This document shows positions 47,170 through 58,694 of a stretch of 64,000 bases of DNA, one piece after another; position 1 is the first letter of the stretch, and every line of letters begins with the position of its first letter. Both the position numbers and the translations under genes were made by a program. Origin of the DNA: Epiperipatus broadwayi (lineage: Eukaryota > Onychophora > Udeonychophora > Euonychophora > Peripatidae); NCBI GenBank assembly GCA_028023455.1, contig JAQFVV010006475.1, forward strand, positions 1 through 64,000, written 5' to 3'. A model generated the notes under the pieces. The model was given only the letters and a program-made list of their open reading frames with translations. It searched no databases and was not told where the DNA came from.

Positions 47170-48880
47170 TGTACAGATATATCTATCATCATTTTCAACC
47201 ACTATTGATTCACTGCAGGATGAAGATCTCTTCAATTTCAATCGATCCTCTCTGTGAATGGATATATCTATCATCATTTTCAACCATTACTGATTCAAGT
47301 CAATCCATCTTCTCTGATCTCTACCCTGCCTCTTCTCGCCATTATCCCAACACACTTCCTTACTTCATCCATCCATTTCATGTGATCTTTTTCTAGGTCA
47401 AAATCTCTTGGAACTCAGTTTAAGATTAAATTGTTTATTTACTATTGTCTCTTCTAGCAATATGTCCACTTCAGTCTCTTAATGACAGCAGTAACACCTA
47501 TTTGTTCTTTCAATTTTTTCTTACTTCTTTGAGTTGTCTGAAGGCTATATTGCTCTTCTGCTAAGTGTCTAAGTCTCAGATCCAAAAATAAGAACTGGTA
47601 AAACACATTTATGAAAAATTTCAAACACATAAGCATATTTCCTTTTATCATTATTATTTCTACCAAAAGCATTCCAAACTAAATTTAATTCTATGATTAA
47701 TTTCATCCATTATGTTTTCTTCTGTCATAATAATCTGACCAAGATATTTGTAATTGTTAACTTCTTTATTTTCATCTTTTGAGAAAATCCATTGAACATT
47801 ACTTTAATCTTTCCTTTAATTCTACTTTCTTACTTTTATTTGATCTTGCAATATATTCTGAAGCTCTATAATATTATTTGCAAAAGCAACTACAAAATCA
47901 GCACAATCTAAATGATTTAAATAATCTCTATTTATTTATATTCTCTTAACTTCACATTTTAATCCACAAAATACTACTTGAAAAAGTGTTGTAAAAAGTT
48001 TTGGAGATATAGAATTACCCTATAACACACCCTTCTCAATGTTAGTCTTTCGAGTAGCATTATGTAATCTAATTGTTGCTATTGTATTTTTACAAATATT
48101 CTTCAGCATATGACTATCCTGGATCTATACCTTGATAGTACAATGCTTTAATTACTGAAGAAAAGGTTTTTCATAATCTACAAATCCAAAGCATAATGGT
48201 AACTCATATTCATTAGTTCTTCCTATAACTTCTCTCAATACTTGGATGTGATCACTGTACTAAAACCATTTTTAATTCCAACTTGTTCTTTTGGTTGGTT
48301 AAAATCTAAAGTTCACTATAAATGAGTTGTAATTATCTTAGCAAAAATTGTGCATAGAACTGATAAAAGACTGATAGGTCTATAATTTTTAATCTTTTCT
48401 TTATCACCTTATTTAAATATTAATATTGCATTTCTTCCAATCATTTGGTACAAGTTTATCATTGAGACATTTGGCATGTAACTATTCCAAAATTTTTTAT
48501 ATTTTTTCACCTGCTCCTTTTAAGATATTGATTATAATTCCATGTCTTAATTCATTTAAAATCCTAGGCAATTCAGAAGATATAGTAATTGTAAGAGGTA
48601 CTTTTCTTTGTTCTTTACTGCTATATAATTCTTGATAAGAACTCTTCTATACATTTCATGATGTTATCTTTCTTTTCAGTAATAATTCTACCTTTTTTTT
48701 TTAATGCAGAAATAAGTTTCCTATTAATATAAATTTGTTATTTTATATTCTTGAGACTTTTGTTCTTCTCTATAGCTTCCCTTGTTAATTCATAATTATA
48801 GTTTCTTATCTTTTTTGCATCATTTTATAAAATTCTAGATATTCAATCCTTCTTAATGCATCATTTTTATATATTTTCAT
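47170..48880 (-). pseudogene. RTE-type LINE copy 2, broken
   Basis: Minus strand. The frame 47672-47454 has the RTE C-terminal style LRHLAEEQYSLQTTQRSKK and IGVTAVIKRLKW. Around 48260-48410 the minus strand encodes NYRPISLLS and FNQPKEQ-type RT blocks broken by stops. The 3' end (47188-47300) has the CATCATTTTCAACCA segment twice. Nucleotide similarity to copy 1 is clear along its length. It is inactive, and the 5' boundary is uncertain. Confidence 0.75.
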
Positions 48881-49804
48881 ATTTCTTCATAAATTGGCTT
48901 GTCTCAGTAGAAATTTTACTGGACAATTGCTGCTTTTTTGTACCAGCTATCTTTATTGAAGTTTTTAAAAATATATGAGTTATCTTCCTACCGATTTGGA
49001 TCAAATATGTTCAAAATCTGTTAATATACGAAAACAATTTGTAAGTTCTAATTTAAGTTCATTGAAATATTTCTGAAGATTAGGAATATCAAATGTGAAT
49101 ATTCTTTTTATCTCTCTAGTTTTGCATTAACATATATCTTACATGTCACTAATCAATGATCACTTACTGTGCAGAATTCAGTGGATTTATCTATATACAT
49201 ACATATCTACATGAAGGGTCTGCATATATATTGAAACAGATATACTGTTCCTCATATAAATATTCAAAAGATCCCCCCCATTCAAAAATGTCTAGCGTGA
49301 TTCAGTCTAATTGGGAACGCAATAAGCTGTGATTTGTTAAAAAAAAAAAAAATCATATTTTTAATTTTGTGATTGATGGATTTGAATAAAATGTTAAGTC
49401 ATCTTATTTTTTTTTATCTGTCTCAATAAAAAAAAAAAGAAATTAATTATCCAATCATTAAAAAGAAAAAAAAAGAAGATACTTGGGTTAAACTGAGGCA
49501 GTATTCAAATTAGGCACGTCGTCGGAAGAAAAGAATTTTTTTTTTTTTTCCGTTTTACACAGAGAGGCAGAACATATTAAATTTTTTTTTTAAAAAAAAG
49601 TGTATTACTTAATTCTTTTGACACACTAAAATATAGCTTTAACAAAACGTGAAAATGGAAAAAGAAAGCTTTGCTAGAGGAATTATAATGACAATGGGGT
49701 AAATTAGCAGCTTCAATCTCTCCACGCTGTGCCATGACTTTCCATAGATGAAATAACCCGCTTTCCTTTGAGTAAACTAGACTGCAAAAATGGAAGGTAA
49801 TTAT

Positions 49805-50040
49805 GTTATAAGAATGTTTAGACATCTTTATCATAAATTATAAATTGACATCATGAAATATCTACATAAAAATTATTTTTATAAAATATTAAAACATTTT
49901 TATCATACGTTATAAAGTGAAGTTATGAAATAATTACGTAGAATTTATTTTGTAAAATATTAGAACATGTTTATCATACGTTATAAAATGAAGTTATGAA
50001 ATAGTTATACGCAAATTTATTTATAAAAATACTTGAACGT
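49805..50040. repeat. ~71-bp tandem array (about 3.3 copies)
   Basis: TTTATCATACGTTATAAA-type anchors near 49828, 49898 and 49970, with GAAGTTATGAAATA in each unit. Confidence 0.85.
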
Positions 50041-50097
50041 ATTTACTATATGGATTAGAAATGCTTTAATTGCATATTACTTCTATCTGGGTAATGT

Positions 50098-50570
50098 AAC
50101 AGAGCTTATGTGTATGAATATACTTTTATATTTGACTAAATTAGAAATGCTTTAATTACTAAATGATAAATGCTCCACAAGCCAAACAGAATTTATGTGT
50201 ATGAATATACTTTTATATTTGACTAAATTAGAAATGCTTTAATTACTAAATGATAAATGCTCCACAAGCCAAACAGAATTTATGTATATGAATATACTTT
50301 TATATTTGACTAAATTATAAATGCTCCACAAGCCAAACAGAGTTTATGTGTATGAATATACTTTTATATTTGACTAAATTAGAAATGCTTTAATTACTAA
50401 ATGATAAATGCTCCACAAGCCAAACAGAATTTATGTATATGAATATACTTTTATATTTGACTAAATTATAAATGCTCCACAAGCCAAACAGAGTTTATGT
50501 GTATGAATATACTTTTATATTTGACTAAATTATAAATGCTTCAATTACCAAATGATAAATGCTCCACAAA
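50098..50570. repeat. 87-bp / 64-bp mixed tandem array
   Basis: TGTATGAATATAC anchors at 50111, 50198, 50285, 50349, 50436 and 50500 give spacings 87, 87, 64, 87, 64. The short form lacks a 23-base block (GAAATGCTTTAATTACTAAA region). Confidence 0.9.
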
Positions 50571-50655
50571 CCAAGAATTGCTGAGTTTAAATGTTTACCA
50601 ATTAATAATAATTCATAAAATAATGAAATGCTGTATAAATCATAAATGCTTGACT

Positions 50656-51152
50656 ATTCCCAAGCTTCTTCTCATAAAGGAATTCAAAATGAACTATTGT
50701 TGAATTATAATATTTCCAAGCTTCTTCTCATAAATGAATTCAAAATGAACTATTGTTGAATTAGAATGTTTCCAAGCTTCTTCTCATAAATGAATTCAAA
50801 ACGAACTATTGTTGAATTAGAATATTCCCAAGCTTCTTCTCATGAATGAATTCAAAATGAACTATTGTTGAATCAGAATATTCCCAAGCTTCTTCTCATA
50901 AATGAATTCAAAATGAACTATTGTTGAATTAGAATATTTCCAAACGTCTTCTCATAAATGAATTCAAAATGAACTATTGTTGAATTAGAATATTTCCAAG
51001 CTTCTTCTCATAAAGGAATTCAAAATGAACTATTGTTGAATTAGAATATTTCCAAGCTTCTTCTCATAAATGAATTCAAAATGAACTATTGTTGAATTAG
51101 AATATTTCCAAGCTTCTTCTCATAAAGGAATTCAAAAATGAACTATTGATAA
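50656..51152. repeat. 56-bp tandem array (about 9 copies)
   Basis: CCAAGCTTCTTCTCATAAA anchors recur every 56 bases from 50660 to 51108. Copies are nearly identical, apart from a few substitutions and GAAGCTT/HindIII-site loss in the sixth copy. Confidence 0.95.
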
Positions 51153-51495
51153 AAAAAGGAAGTGGTTCTAACTCTTTCATAAGTAAAATGAAAATGAGTT
51201 ATCATGTGGATAGAAATGAACTTCGTTAGAAATTGCAAATTAATTGTTATTTAATAAATTTTTTTTTGTTACTAAAAATTAAATTGGTTATCCAGTTGTC
51301 CAATTCTGATTTGTTTTATTGCATCACTCATCAGTTAAAGCACTTGTTCATGAGAATCTCATGCCTTCTGAGCTACGTCTGACATAACTAGACCTACCCA
51401 AGTCAGGTTGTAGTGAGACGGAACTCTAATGGCGCTTTTTGGGAAACCAAACATAGAAATATTTAGATGTTTCCAGTCTCTATGGTACTACATCC

Positions 51496-51585
51496 TCTGA
51501 TGAGCAGGAAATATTGTTGTAGGAGGCATTAACATCTGCATTAGGAATGTCAATTGATAGTTCCTTCCTACAGCATGCTCATCAG
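51496..51585. repeat. Imperfect inverted repeat with CTGATGAGCA ends
   Basis: CTGATGAGCAGG...TTGTAGGAGG (51496-51527) pairs with the complement of 51562-51585 (CTGATGAGCATGCTGTAGGAAGG on the minus strand), separated by ~35 bases. Confidence 0.6.
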
Positions 51586-51636
51586 AAAATTGTTACAACT
51601 GACATAATAAAAGGGTTGTATGGGGGTCCGGTTTCA

Positions 51637-52740
51637 ATATATATATGTATATATTTTTGCATGCAAATACACATGCATAGATAGATTTGTTTACATTTTG
51701 ATAATTTCAAAGCTCATGGCTATGTATCCAGTTAAAAAAATTTATTGCCAAATTATCTTATAAAAACATTAAGATAACATATTCAATTAGAATCATAAGA
51801 AAAATAAAAAACAATGAAAAAAATATAAAAAAATCAGCCATATATTGATATCATAAGGTATTCAATGCAAATAGAAAAACGATTATAAATACAAAATAAC
51901 TATAGAAAGAAGAGTAAGACAGAATGAAATTTTTATTCTAATAGAATAAAGTTAATAATGAAAAAAAGATTCATTACATTTGATTTGTTGATGATGCAGA
52001 GAGTGAGAATATAATTTAACAAATTGTTAAGATGAGTATGTGGAATATGTAGTAAAAAATTAAATGCAACTAAAACAAAAGCAAAGGAAAAGCATAAATG
52101 TTTATGACTGGTAGATGGATAAAAAACTATAAAGTAAGAACACTACACAAATAATTAGATGGGTGATTGTCTGATGATGGAAGCAAGACATAAAAAAATT
52201 CAACTGAGAATTACAATGGACAGACAGGTTTTTAATATGGCCTGGAAAGTATTCTGTGGTTATAAAACAAGAAAGTGTAATTCTAATGCCATCTAATATA
52301 AGAGTGGAGAACTGCTTTTGTCTTATTATATTAAACTGTGATTTGGTGATTCATTGTTATTTATTCTGTATTCATTTGAAGTTAAAACTGAAAAAGACAT
52401 ATATCATGAATATTAATGTAATTAATAACCTCAATTGAAAAGCAACTAAACAAGGAACAAACTGATGATTAGATAAGAAAAAATAGATATATCTGAAGTT
52501 TGTACCAATGAACACACGTTCGATTGGAAAATTGGACAGAGATGCAAAAATACAAAAAATAAAATAAAAATTTAAAGCAGCTCCTCAAATGACAATGATA
52601 AACAACCATAAGCGAATCTAGTGTGATAATTCCATAATGTTTGTAAACAACTCATTAACATTACCTTAAAAAAAAAAGTGGAGAAATCAGGACACTCATA
52701 GATACACATGTAAAATTTATACTGACTATTGCCTTTAATA
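51637..52740. other. AT-rich spacer, nothing recognised
   Basis: No convincing coding frame, terminal repeats or arrays. Confidence 0.6.
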
Positions 52741-52830
52741 GAATAGCCTACTAGTTGAGCATCATTTTAAATTCACTATTCTTGAATCTAAAGATCTCTG
52801 ATTTGATTCCCAAGCCAGTACTGTCACTGC
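52741..52830 (+). repeat. tRNA-derived SINE-like head
   Basis: AATAGCCTACTAGTTGAGCATC resembles an A-box region, and GATTTGATTCCCAAGCC a B box, about 50 bases apart. The acceptor arm does not close, so this is a SINE or tRNA relic. Confidence 0.45.
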
Positions 52831-54124
52831 TCAAGCCAGAAATAACTGCAGCAGAGAGGAAAATACCACTCAAAGCATTGTGTTATATATTAACCTGTGC
52901 ACTATTACCAACAGATGAATGTATTTGAAAAGTTTAAATAGTTTAAAATTTTCTAAAACCATTTAATAAATAATAATAGGTGACGAAAATAGTTCACATA
53001 TAATTACAAAGGTTTCTCAAATGTTTTGTTTGGCACATAATTTTATGTGGAGCAGAGGACAATTAAAAAAAAACCCCCAGAAAAAAATTGGACACTTTAA
53101 AAGAATGAATTTGAAGAATGTGTAGGAAAAAAGTTGAAAAATAAGGATTATAAATATACAGTTATTTAAAATTTTCTTGAATCCCCGGTCGTTATATTGC
53201 ATTTTAAAAAAAATATACAATGGATATATTTTGTACAATATTTACAGTTTGAATACATTAAATATAACATTATATATTGTTGAAAGAACAAATATAAAGG
53301 AATGTAATAAAACTAATAAATAGATATCTTAAAAAAAATGTTTTTAATATTTCTAAAAATATTTAATTTCACATAGGTTCATAAATTCTAAATGTTGAGA
53401 ATTAAATATTAAAATGATATTTTTATAGACAGCATCATTACATCCCTCTTAAAATTTTGGAAATAAAAAAAAAGATACAATATGACTTTCATAAGATAAT
53501 TCTTCATGATTAAATTTTGGAATATATATTGGCTGGTGATTTCTATTTTTACTTGCTGACCAGAATTTTGTCCTTTCATGCAGGTATTCGCTGGAAATAT
53601 ATTTATTTTTAATGGGGGGGGGGGGAATTAACAATAAATATTGTATATAAGATATTATGAATTGTTTATCAGATATTATGCAAAGAGAACTTTAGTAAAT
53701 TGTAATTCATCAAAAAATAAAATTAATTTTAAAATAATTGTAAAAAAATTAATATATAATATAAAAGAGCAAAGAGAAAAAATGATAGAATGAAAGAGTA
53801 AAAAGTTTTTTCAGGATATAGGAAAATTAGGATCAATTGTTATAATAAATAAGATTATAGCATAACTTGCAAAAAAATTATAATATTTGTATAAAAAACA
53901 GAAAAAAATACCCATAGATCGCAAAAAATTAAATATAATTGCTTACATGACAAAGTTATATAATTCAGATATATGCTAAACAGACATATGAGATATTGGT
54001 TGTAGCAATAGATATAACAATGAAATACATTTGATTTTTCATTATAATCATTATTTACAAAAAAATATTATAATATTTTTATAAACAAGTAAAGAATAAC
54101 TAGACTGAAAAAAATATAGAGATA
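52831..54124. other. AT-rich spacer
   Basis: No gene recognised. A run of 13 G's at about 53616-53628 is the only notable composition feature. Confidence 0.55.
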
Positions 54125-54320
54125 ACATTGCTTATAAAATAGACAGAGTTATTCCATAACATTAAACAAACTATTATTATACAGCATAATAAATTATTTA
54201 TATTAAAAAAAATATGAAAAATATTATATAATTACAGTTGATAAAAAATATTACCTTTGGAATTTTATATTTACAATTGGTTAGATTTTAAGCCCAAGGA
54301 GTTACATATATATATATCAA
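54125..54320. repeat. Diverged ~195-bp tandem unit, left of hairpin
   Basis: ATAAATTATTTATATTAAAAAAAATATG and ATTACATATATATA landmarks match the units at 56305-56700. The hairpin element therefore sits within a tandem array. Confidence 0.55.
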
Positions 54321-54460
54321 AAAATGATCAAATTTTAAATCAAAACTTGTTCATAATGTTGTCTTTGCAACATAATATATTAAAAATAATTGAAAAAAAA
54401 ATTATTTAATAAGACAACTTTTATAATAATATTATGTTTAATAAACCTCACCAACCCGGA

Positions 54461-54489
54461 TTTCGCTCCGATATTGGAGCCTTATCAAG
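54461..54489 (-). other. Hammerhead-like core, left arm of the second hairpin
   Basis: Minus strand: CTTGATAA, then a perfect five-pair hairpin GCTCC-AATATC-GGAGC, then GAAAT. The plus-strand copy in the right arm is at 56190-56218. The first box departs from CTGATGA by an extra T, so cleavage activity would be doubtful. Confidence 0.4.
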
Positions 54490-54509
54490 ATGTAAATATA
54501 TTTAAAGTT

Positions 54510-55892
54510 TTTTTTTTTTTCTTAAAATAATTTATTTTATTGAAATAATTTTACAGGGTAGAATTATTTACACTAGCAATAATACATTTCTCATTACTTG
54601 TTTTATGGGAACTAGTATGAATGCTTCAATTGGTTGGGAGTTTGATGATTTGCCAAGTTTCCTTATACTGGTTTCCTGGTGCTAATTGTTCATCTCTAAG
54701 CTTGATCTTCTTGATTTTGGCAAGAATTTAGTTTTGCGGGTTAATGATGTAACGACCGAAGATGTGATCACATCTAATTGTCCAGATAGCATAATTTAAC
54801 ATAATAGAAAGTCTTATTTTTGTGAAATTGCCTGCATTGATGATTTCTCGCAAATCAAATATTTTGTTTTTGTCAAAGAGCATCCACTTGTTGATGAGGA
54901 TTCTGTACATTCCAAGAACTGGACATTCAAAGAGAAGATGTGGAAAAGTTTCATCTTCTCTGTTACACAGTTGGCAGATGGGGCTTATTTTGGAGTGTCC
55001 TCTCTTATGCACTAAGAAGGAGTTAGTAGGGAGAGCCGATAGATTGATTTTTAATACGAAGTCCAAAAATTTGGCTTCTAGCCCCCAGAAGTTGAAGTGC
55101 TTTATTAATGAGTAATTAGATATGTTTAGAAATCCTGAGATACTCTTTTGAGTGCTGTTGACTAGGTGATATATGTCCCAGTATTTAAGCTTTGTATGGT
55201 TGGTGCTGTTAAGCAGATCATTAGTTTTAAGCAATGTGAGTATTTTTTTAGTCCATGTAGGGATACTCTTAGGAGGGGGTCGATCAGTTGGAGGGATTAC
55301 CTCCTTAAATTTTTGCAGGGGAAACCACTCATGAAGCAGAATAATCATATTATGGGCTTTAAGAATGTAGAAAGTGTAAATGGAGTGTAATGATAGACCA
55401 TTGAGTTTCTTGGGTCTGCAAATGTTCCTGAAGCTAATTAACACTGTTTTATTTCTCCAACAGAGGTTTGCACATAAGAAGTTTATTCTAGCCTGAAATT
55501 TTTTGGTGGGGATTATAATTGGCAAATAGTATGTAATTTTAGGCATTATCAGCATGTTGAGCAAGGTGACTTTCCCTTGGAATGAAAGATATATGCTTTT
55601 TAGAGAGTCAATTAATTTCTTGATAGCTTCTAACAGTTCATTTTGAATACAGCATGTCATTTCCCTGGTTGATTTCATTAAGGGGAAGCCAAGAAACCTA
55701 TGTGGCTCTGCCTCAAATGATATGTTTATCCTTTTACCAGTACTCAATCGCCATGATGAAGATTTGCTTCGATTGATGGTCAAACCATAGCGTGTTGTAT
55801 ACCAGCCAATGATGGTTTCAAGTTTCGATATGTATTTAGTTGATGGTAGAAGCACAATAATATCATCAACGAATGCCAGAGTTTTGACTTCC
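54510..55892 (-). mobile_element. 5'-truncated non-LTR retrotransposon inserted in the hairpin
   Basis: An 11-bp target duplication TATTTAAAGTT flanks it exactly (54499-54509; 55893-55903). The plus-strand T run at 54510-54520 is the poly-A tail, so the element lies on the minus strand. The intact right arm of the hairpin shows the empty site. Insertion is 1383 bp, truncated just upstream of the RT catalytic motif. Confidence 0.93.
54728..55891 (-). pseudogene. LINE reverse transcriptase C-terminal fragment with zf-RVT
   Basis: The open frame runs from the truncation point to a stop at 54728, 387 residues. It starts EVKTLAFVDDIIVLL, so the RT catalytic FVDD survives at residues 8-11 while the finger/palm N-terminal part is gone. 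RT thumb-type blocks follow (TINRSKSS, HRFLGFPL), then a long C-terminal region (ANLCWRN, CRPKKLNGLSL). The zinc-binding zf-RVT domain CQLCNREDETFPHLLFECP lies near residues 295-325. No internal stops, so insertion is recent. The style resembles L1/Tx1-type or other endonuclease-bearing LINEs with zf-RVT. Clade not certain. Confidence 0.88.
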
Positions 55893-56304
55893 TATTTAAA
55901 GTTATATTATAATTCTTTCTATTTTACAGCAACTCCATCTACAGGCTTCATTTTACATTACAATACTAAAGTTAAATAAATATTCTATTTCTTATTCATT
56001 ATATACATAAATAATTATACATAATATTCACTAATTTATAAGTGAATATTATGTATAATTATTTATGTATATAATGAATAAGAAATAGAATATTTATTTA
56101 ACTTTAATATTGTAATGTAAAATGAAGCCTGTAGATGGAGTTGCTGTAAAATAGAAAGAATTATAATATAACTTTAAATATATTTACATCTTGATAGGGC
56201 TCCAATATCGGAGCGAAATCCGGGTTGGTGAGGTTTATTAAACATAATATTATTATAAAAGTTGTCTTATTAAATAATTTTTTATTGAATTATTTTTAAT
56301 ATAT

Positions 56305-56700
56305 ATATATGCATTGGAGCACAGAACATTTATTCTACAATATGAAACAAATCATTATTTTATAGCATTATAAATTATTTATATCAAAAAAATATATAAA
56401 AAATATTATATTCTTTCAGCTGAGAAATAATATTATCTTTGAAGCTTCATATAAAATTATGATAGTTTTAAGTTCTAAGACTTCAGACTTACATATATAT
56501 GCCTTGGAACACAACACAGACTGTTATTCCACAATATGAAACTTATCACTATTTGACAGTATTATAAATTATTTTTATTCAAAAAAAATATGAAAAATAT
56601 TATATACTTACAACTGGTAAATAGTATTACCATTGAAGCTTCATATAAAATTACAATTGTTTTAGGTTCTAAGTCTTCAGACTTACACATATATGCCTCG
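56305..56700. repeat. ~195-bp tandem units (two copies) right of the hairpin
   Basis: Units share CACAATATGAAAC, ATAAATTATTT, ATATGAAAAATATTATAT, GAAGCTTCATATAAAATTA and CTTCAGACTTACA. They start near 56313 and 56509. A more diverged unit lies left of the hairpin. Confidence 0.85.
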
Positions 56701-58690
56701 GATTTATGTCTTTCATTTTAGAAAGATTAAAAATCATCTTTCATTCTTTTGCATGAAATTTAAAAAATGAAGGAAAAAAATGTCAAAAAAAAACTTCTTT
56801 TACTAAAATGTTCATAAAAAACGCAATTTTCATCCTACAGAAATAAAAAACAACTAAAGGAAAGTTGATTCAATAATGAAGAGAATGATATATTACACAT
56901 ATATGTAGTTTTTATCAATTGCGAACTATATTGATTTAAATTCTATGATTGATCAAAATTCTAAAAAAATACATCATGAGTAGCCATTGAAACCCGAGTA
57001 ATTTTAAAAAATTAGAACAATTGGGAAATATACATACAATTTTTTTAATAATTTGTTTATCACCCATATGTCACATATTAAGTGACTATCTAAAAAAAGT
57101 TTTATAACTCTAAAAATTTGCTTAGCAAAGATACTGCAATTAAGTAATAAAAACCAGTAAGGAACATCAACATTACCTTGCTTATTGCTTGCCAATAAAA
57201 ATAAGCAACATCCAGTTATATGATAACTTTTAAAAATAATGAAGGTTATTTACATTAGAATCAAATTTTTCTTTTACAGTCAATGTATTACCACTCACAT
57301 AATCAAATATAATATCAAACTTTCATTCACAAAATAATGAAATAAATTGTCTATAGAACAGCTATTTGAAAAAAATGTTTGAAAAATCTGAAAAAAAAAA
57401 AATCTCTAAGCACTGCCTGAATTTGAACTACAAGTCACAGATAAGGCAGATTATCCCATGAGGCCACTCTTTCTGCCAACCCTTAATAAAAGTATTATTA
57501 TAACATCTGGAACCCAAAATTGGAAAAAATATTATCAAAAACAAAATGTAAATATACTTACTTATCTGAGCTGGCAGCTAACTTATTATGCTGAAAAAGA
57601 GAATCCTGGACACATTTTTCTAACAACCGTGAATGGCTATCGCTACAAAATAAAAAAAAAATAACGGAAAATAAATAACTAAAATAAAGCATATTAATGT
57701 GACAATATAAATATATTATTTATGTATTTAATTTGTAGATTTGAAAGGGAAGTTTAAATATTATAAAAAATATATATAAATCTATATACTATGACCTAGA
57801 AAGGAAAATGTAGTTTATGATATTCATCCAAAAATTAATACTATTTTCCAAATCAGAATACAGTTTTCCAGTAAAGAACATTTCATTGATACAATCTGAT
57901 AACTCAATCAAAGGTCATCAGAAAAATATCAAGTAAATAGCAAAAATTATTGCTCAACATTAGGTTTCCAACAAATAACATTCATCTTTAACATGGATTA
58001 AAGTTTATATCTGTGCTAGAGAAAATCTCTAGTTTAATAAATGATTAGTAATAATCACTACGTGTTTATCAATAAGTTGATAACGTAAAAGTTGGGAGAG
58101 GAGTAAATTAATGCTTGAAAATAAAAATGAGACAATTTGCTCTACATAAATACTCTTCATGTAATAAAGATATATATGAGAGATGATGACCCGGCTCAAC
58201 TGATGAATGCTGGCTCAGCATAAAATGCATCTTGGGGGTTATTTGTCTTTTATTATGTCTTTATTTATATGAAATTATTTATGAAATAAAAAAAGAATGG
58301 AGAAATATGGAAGTTGTCTATAAAAAAATAACATTCAGCATGTAATGCATTGTATTAAATACATGCATAAATAAGACTACTAACTTGGATTGCTTTGTCT
58401 GTATATAAAGATAGTACTTATCTTGAATGTAACTACTCACTGTCAGCATTTATTCAATCTAATATTTCATTTAGATTTTTTTTGTTATATATGTATAATA
58501 GGCAGGTGGGTAATATAACTTACAAATAGCCAATTTCAGGACAGATTTTTCCAACACATTTTATAAAAGAAACAGTAAACAAGTCAGTATTCCTAAAGAC
58601 TTGTCAAAAATGGTTAATGGTATAAAAATTTTATTGTTTTCCATCCTTGTTTACCTTTTAGCTAAAAATATCTAGATGCCACATTATCAA
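56701..58690. other. AT-rich spacer with one tRNA-like segment
   Basis: No gene recognised. On the minus strand 57475-57405 reads GTGGCCTCATGGGATAATCTG (A-box-like) and TAGTTCAAATTCAGGC (B-box-like), suggesting a SINE head. Confidence 0.45.
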
Positions 58691-58694
58691 TCAA

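Larger units (their letters stand above)
49232..51636 (+). repeat. Probable solo LTR rich in minisatellites
   Basis: Starts TGAAACAGATATACTG and ends TCCGGTTTCA (TGAAAC/GTTTCA inverted ends). It has ATATAT-type sequence on both sides (49224-49231; 51637-51644). The start resembles that of the insertion at 39803 (TGAAACAG). Three separate tandem arrays make up over half of it. The 3' end is GC-richer, like other LTRs here. No second copy in the window. Confidence 0.55.
54375..56304. mobile_element. Second hairpin (foldback) element, left arm interrupted by a LINE
   Basis: Left arm 54375-54509 plus 55893-56035 is the reverse complement of 56036-56304. The fold centre is at about 56036. Shared markers are CCAACCCGGATTTCGCTCCG (54452-54471) and its complement near 56210-56229. 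Without the LINE it is about 535 bp. No coding capacity. Each arm carries a hammerhead-like motif. Confidence 0.92.

Noticed and set aside
53616-53628. Poly-G run as G-quadruplex
   Set aside because: A single homopolymer run, probably a simple-sequence slip. No further G tracts nearby.
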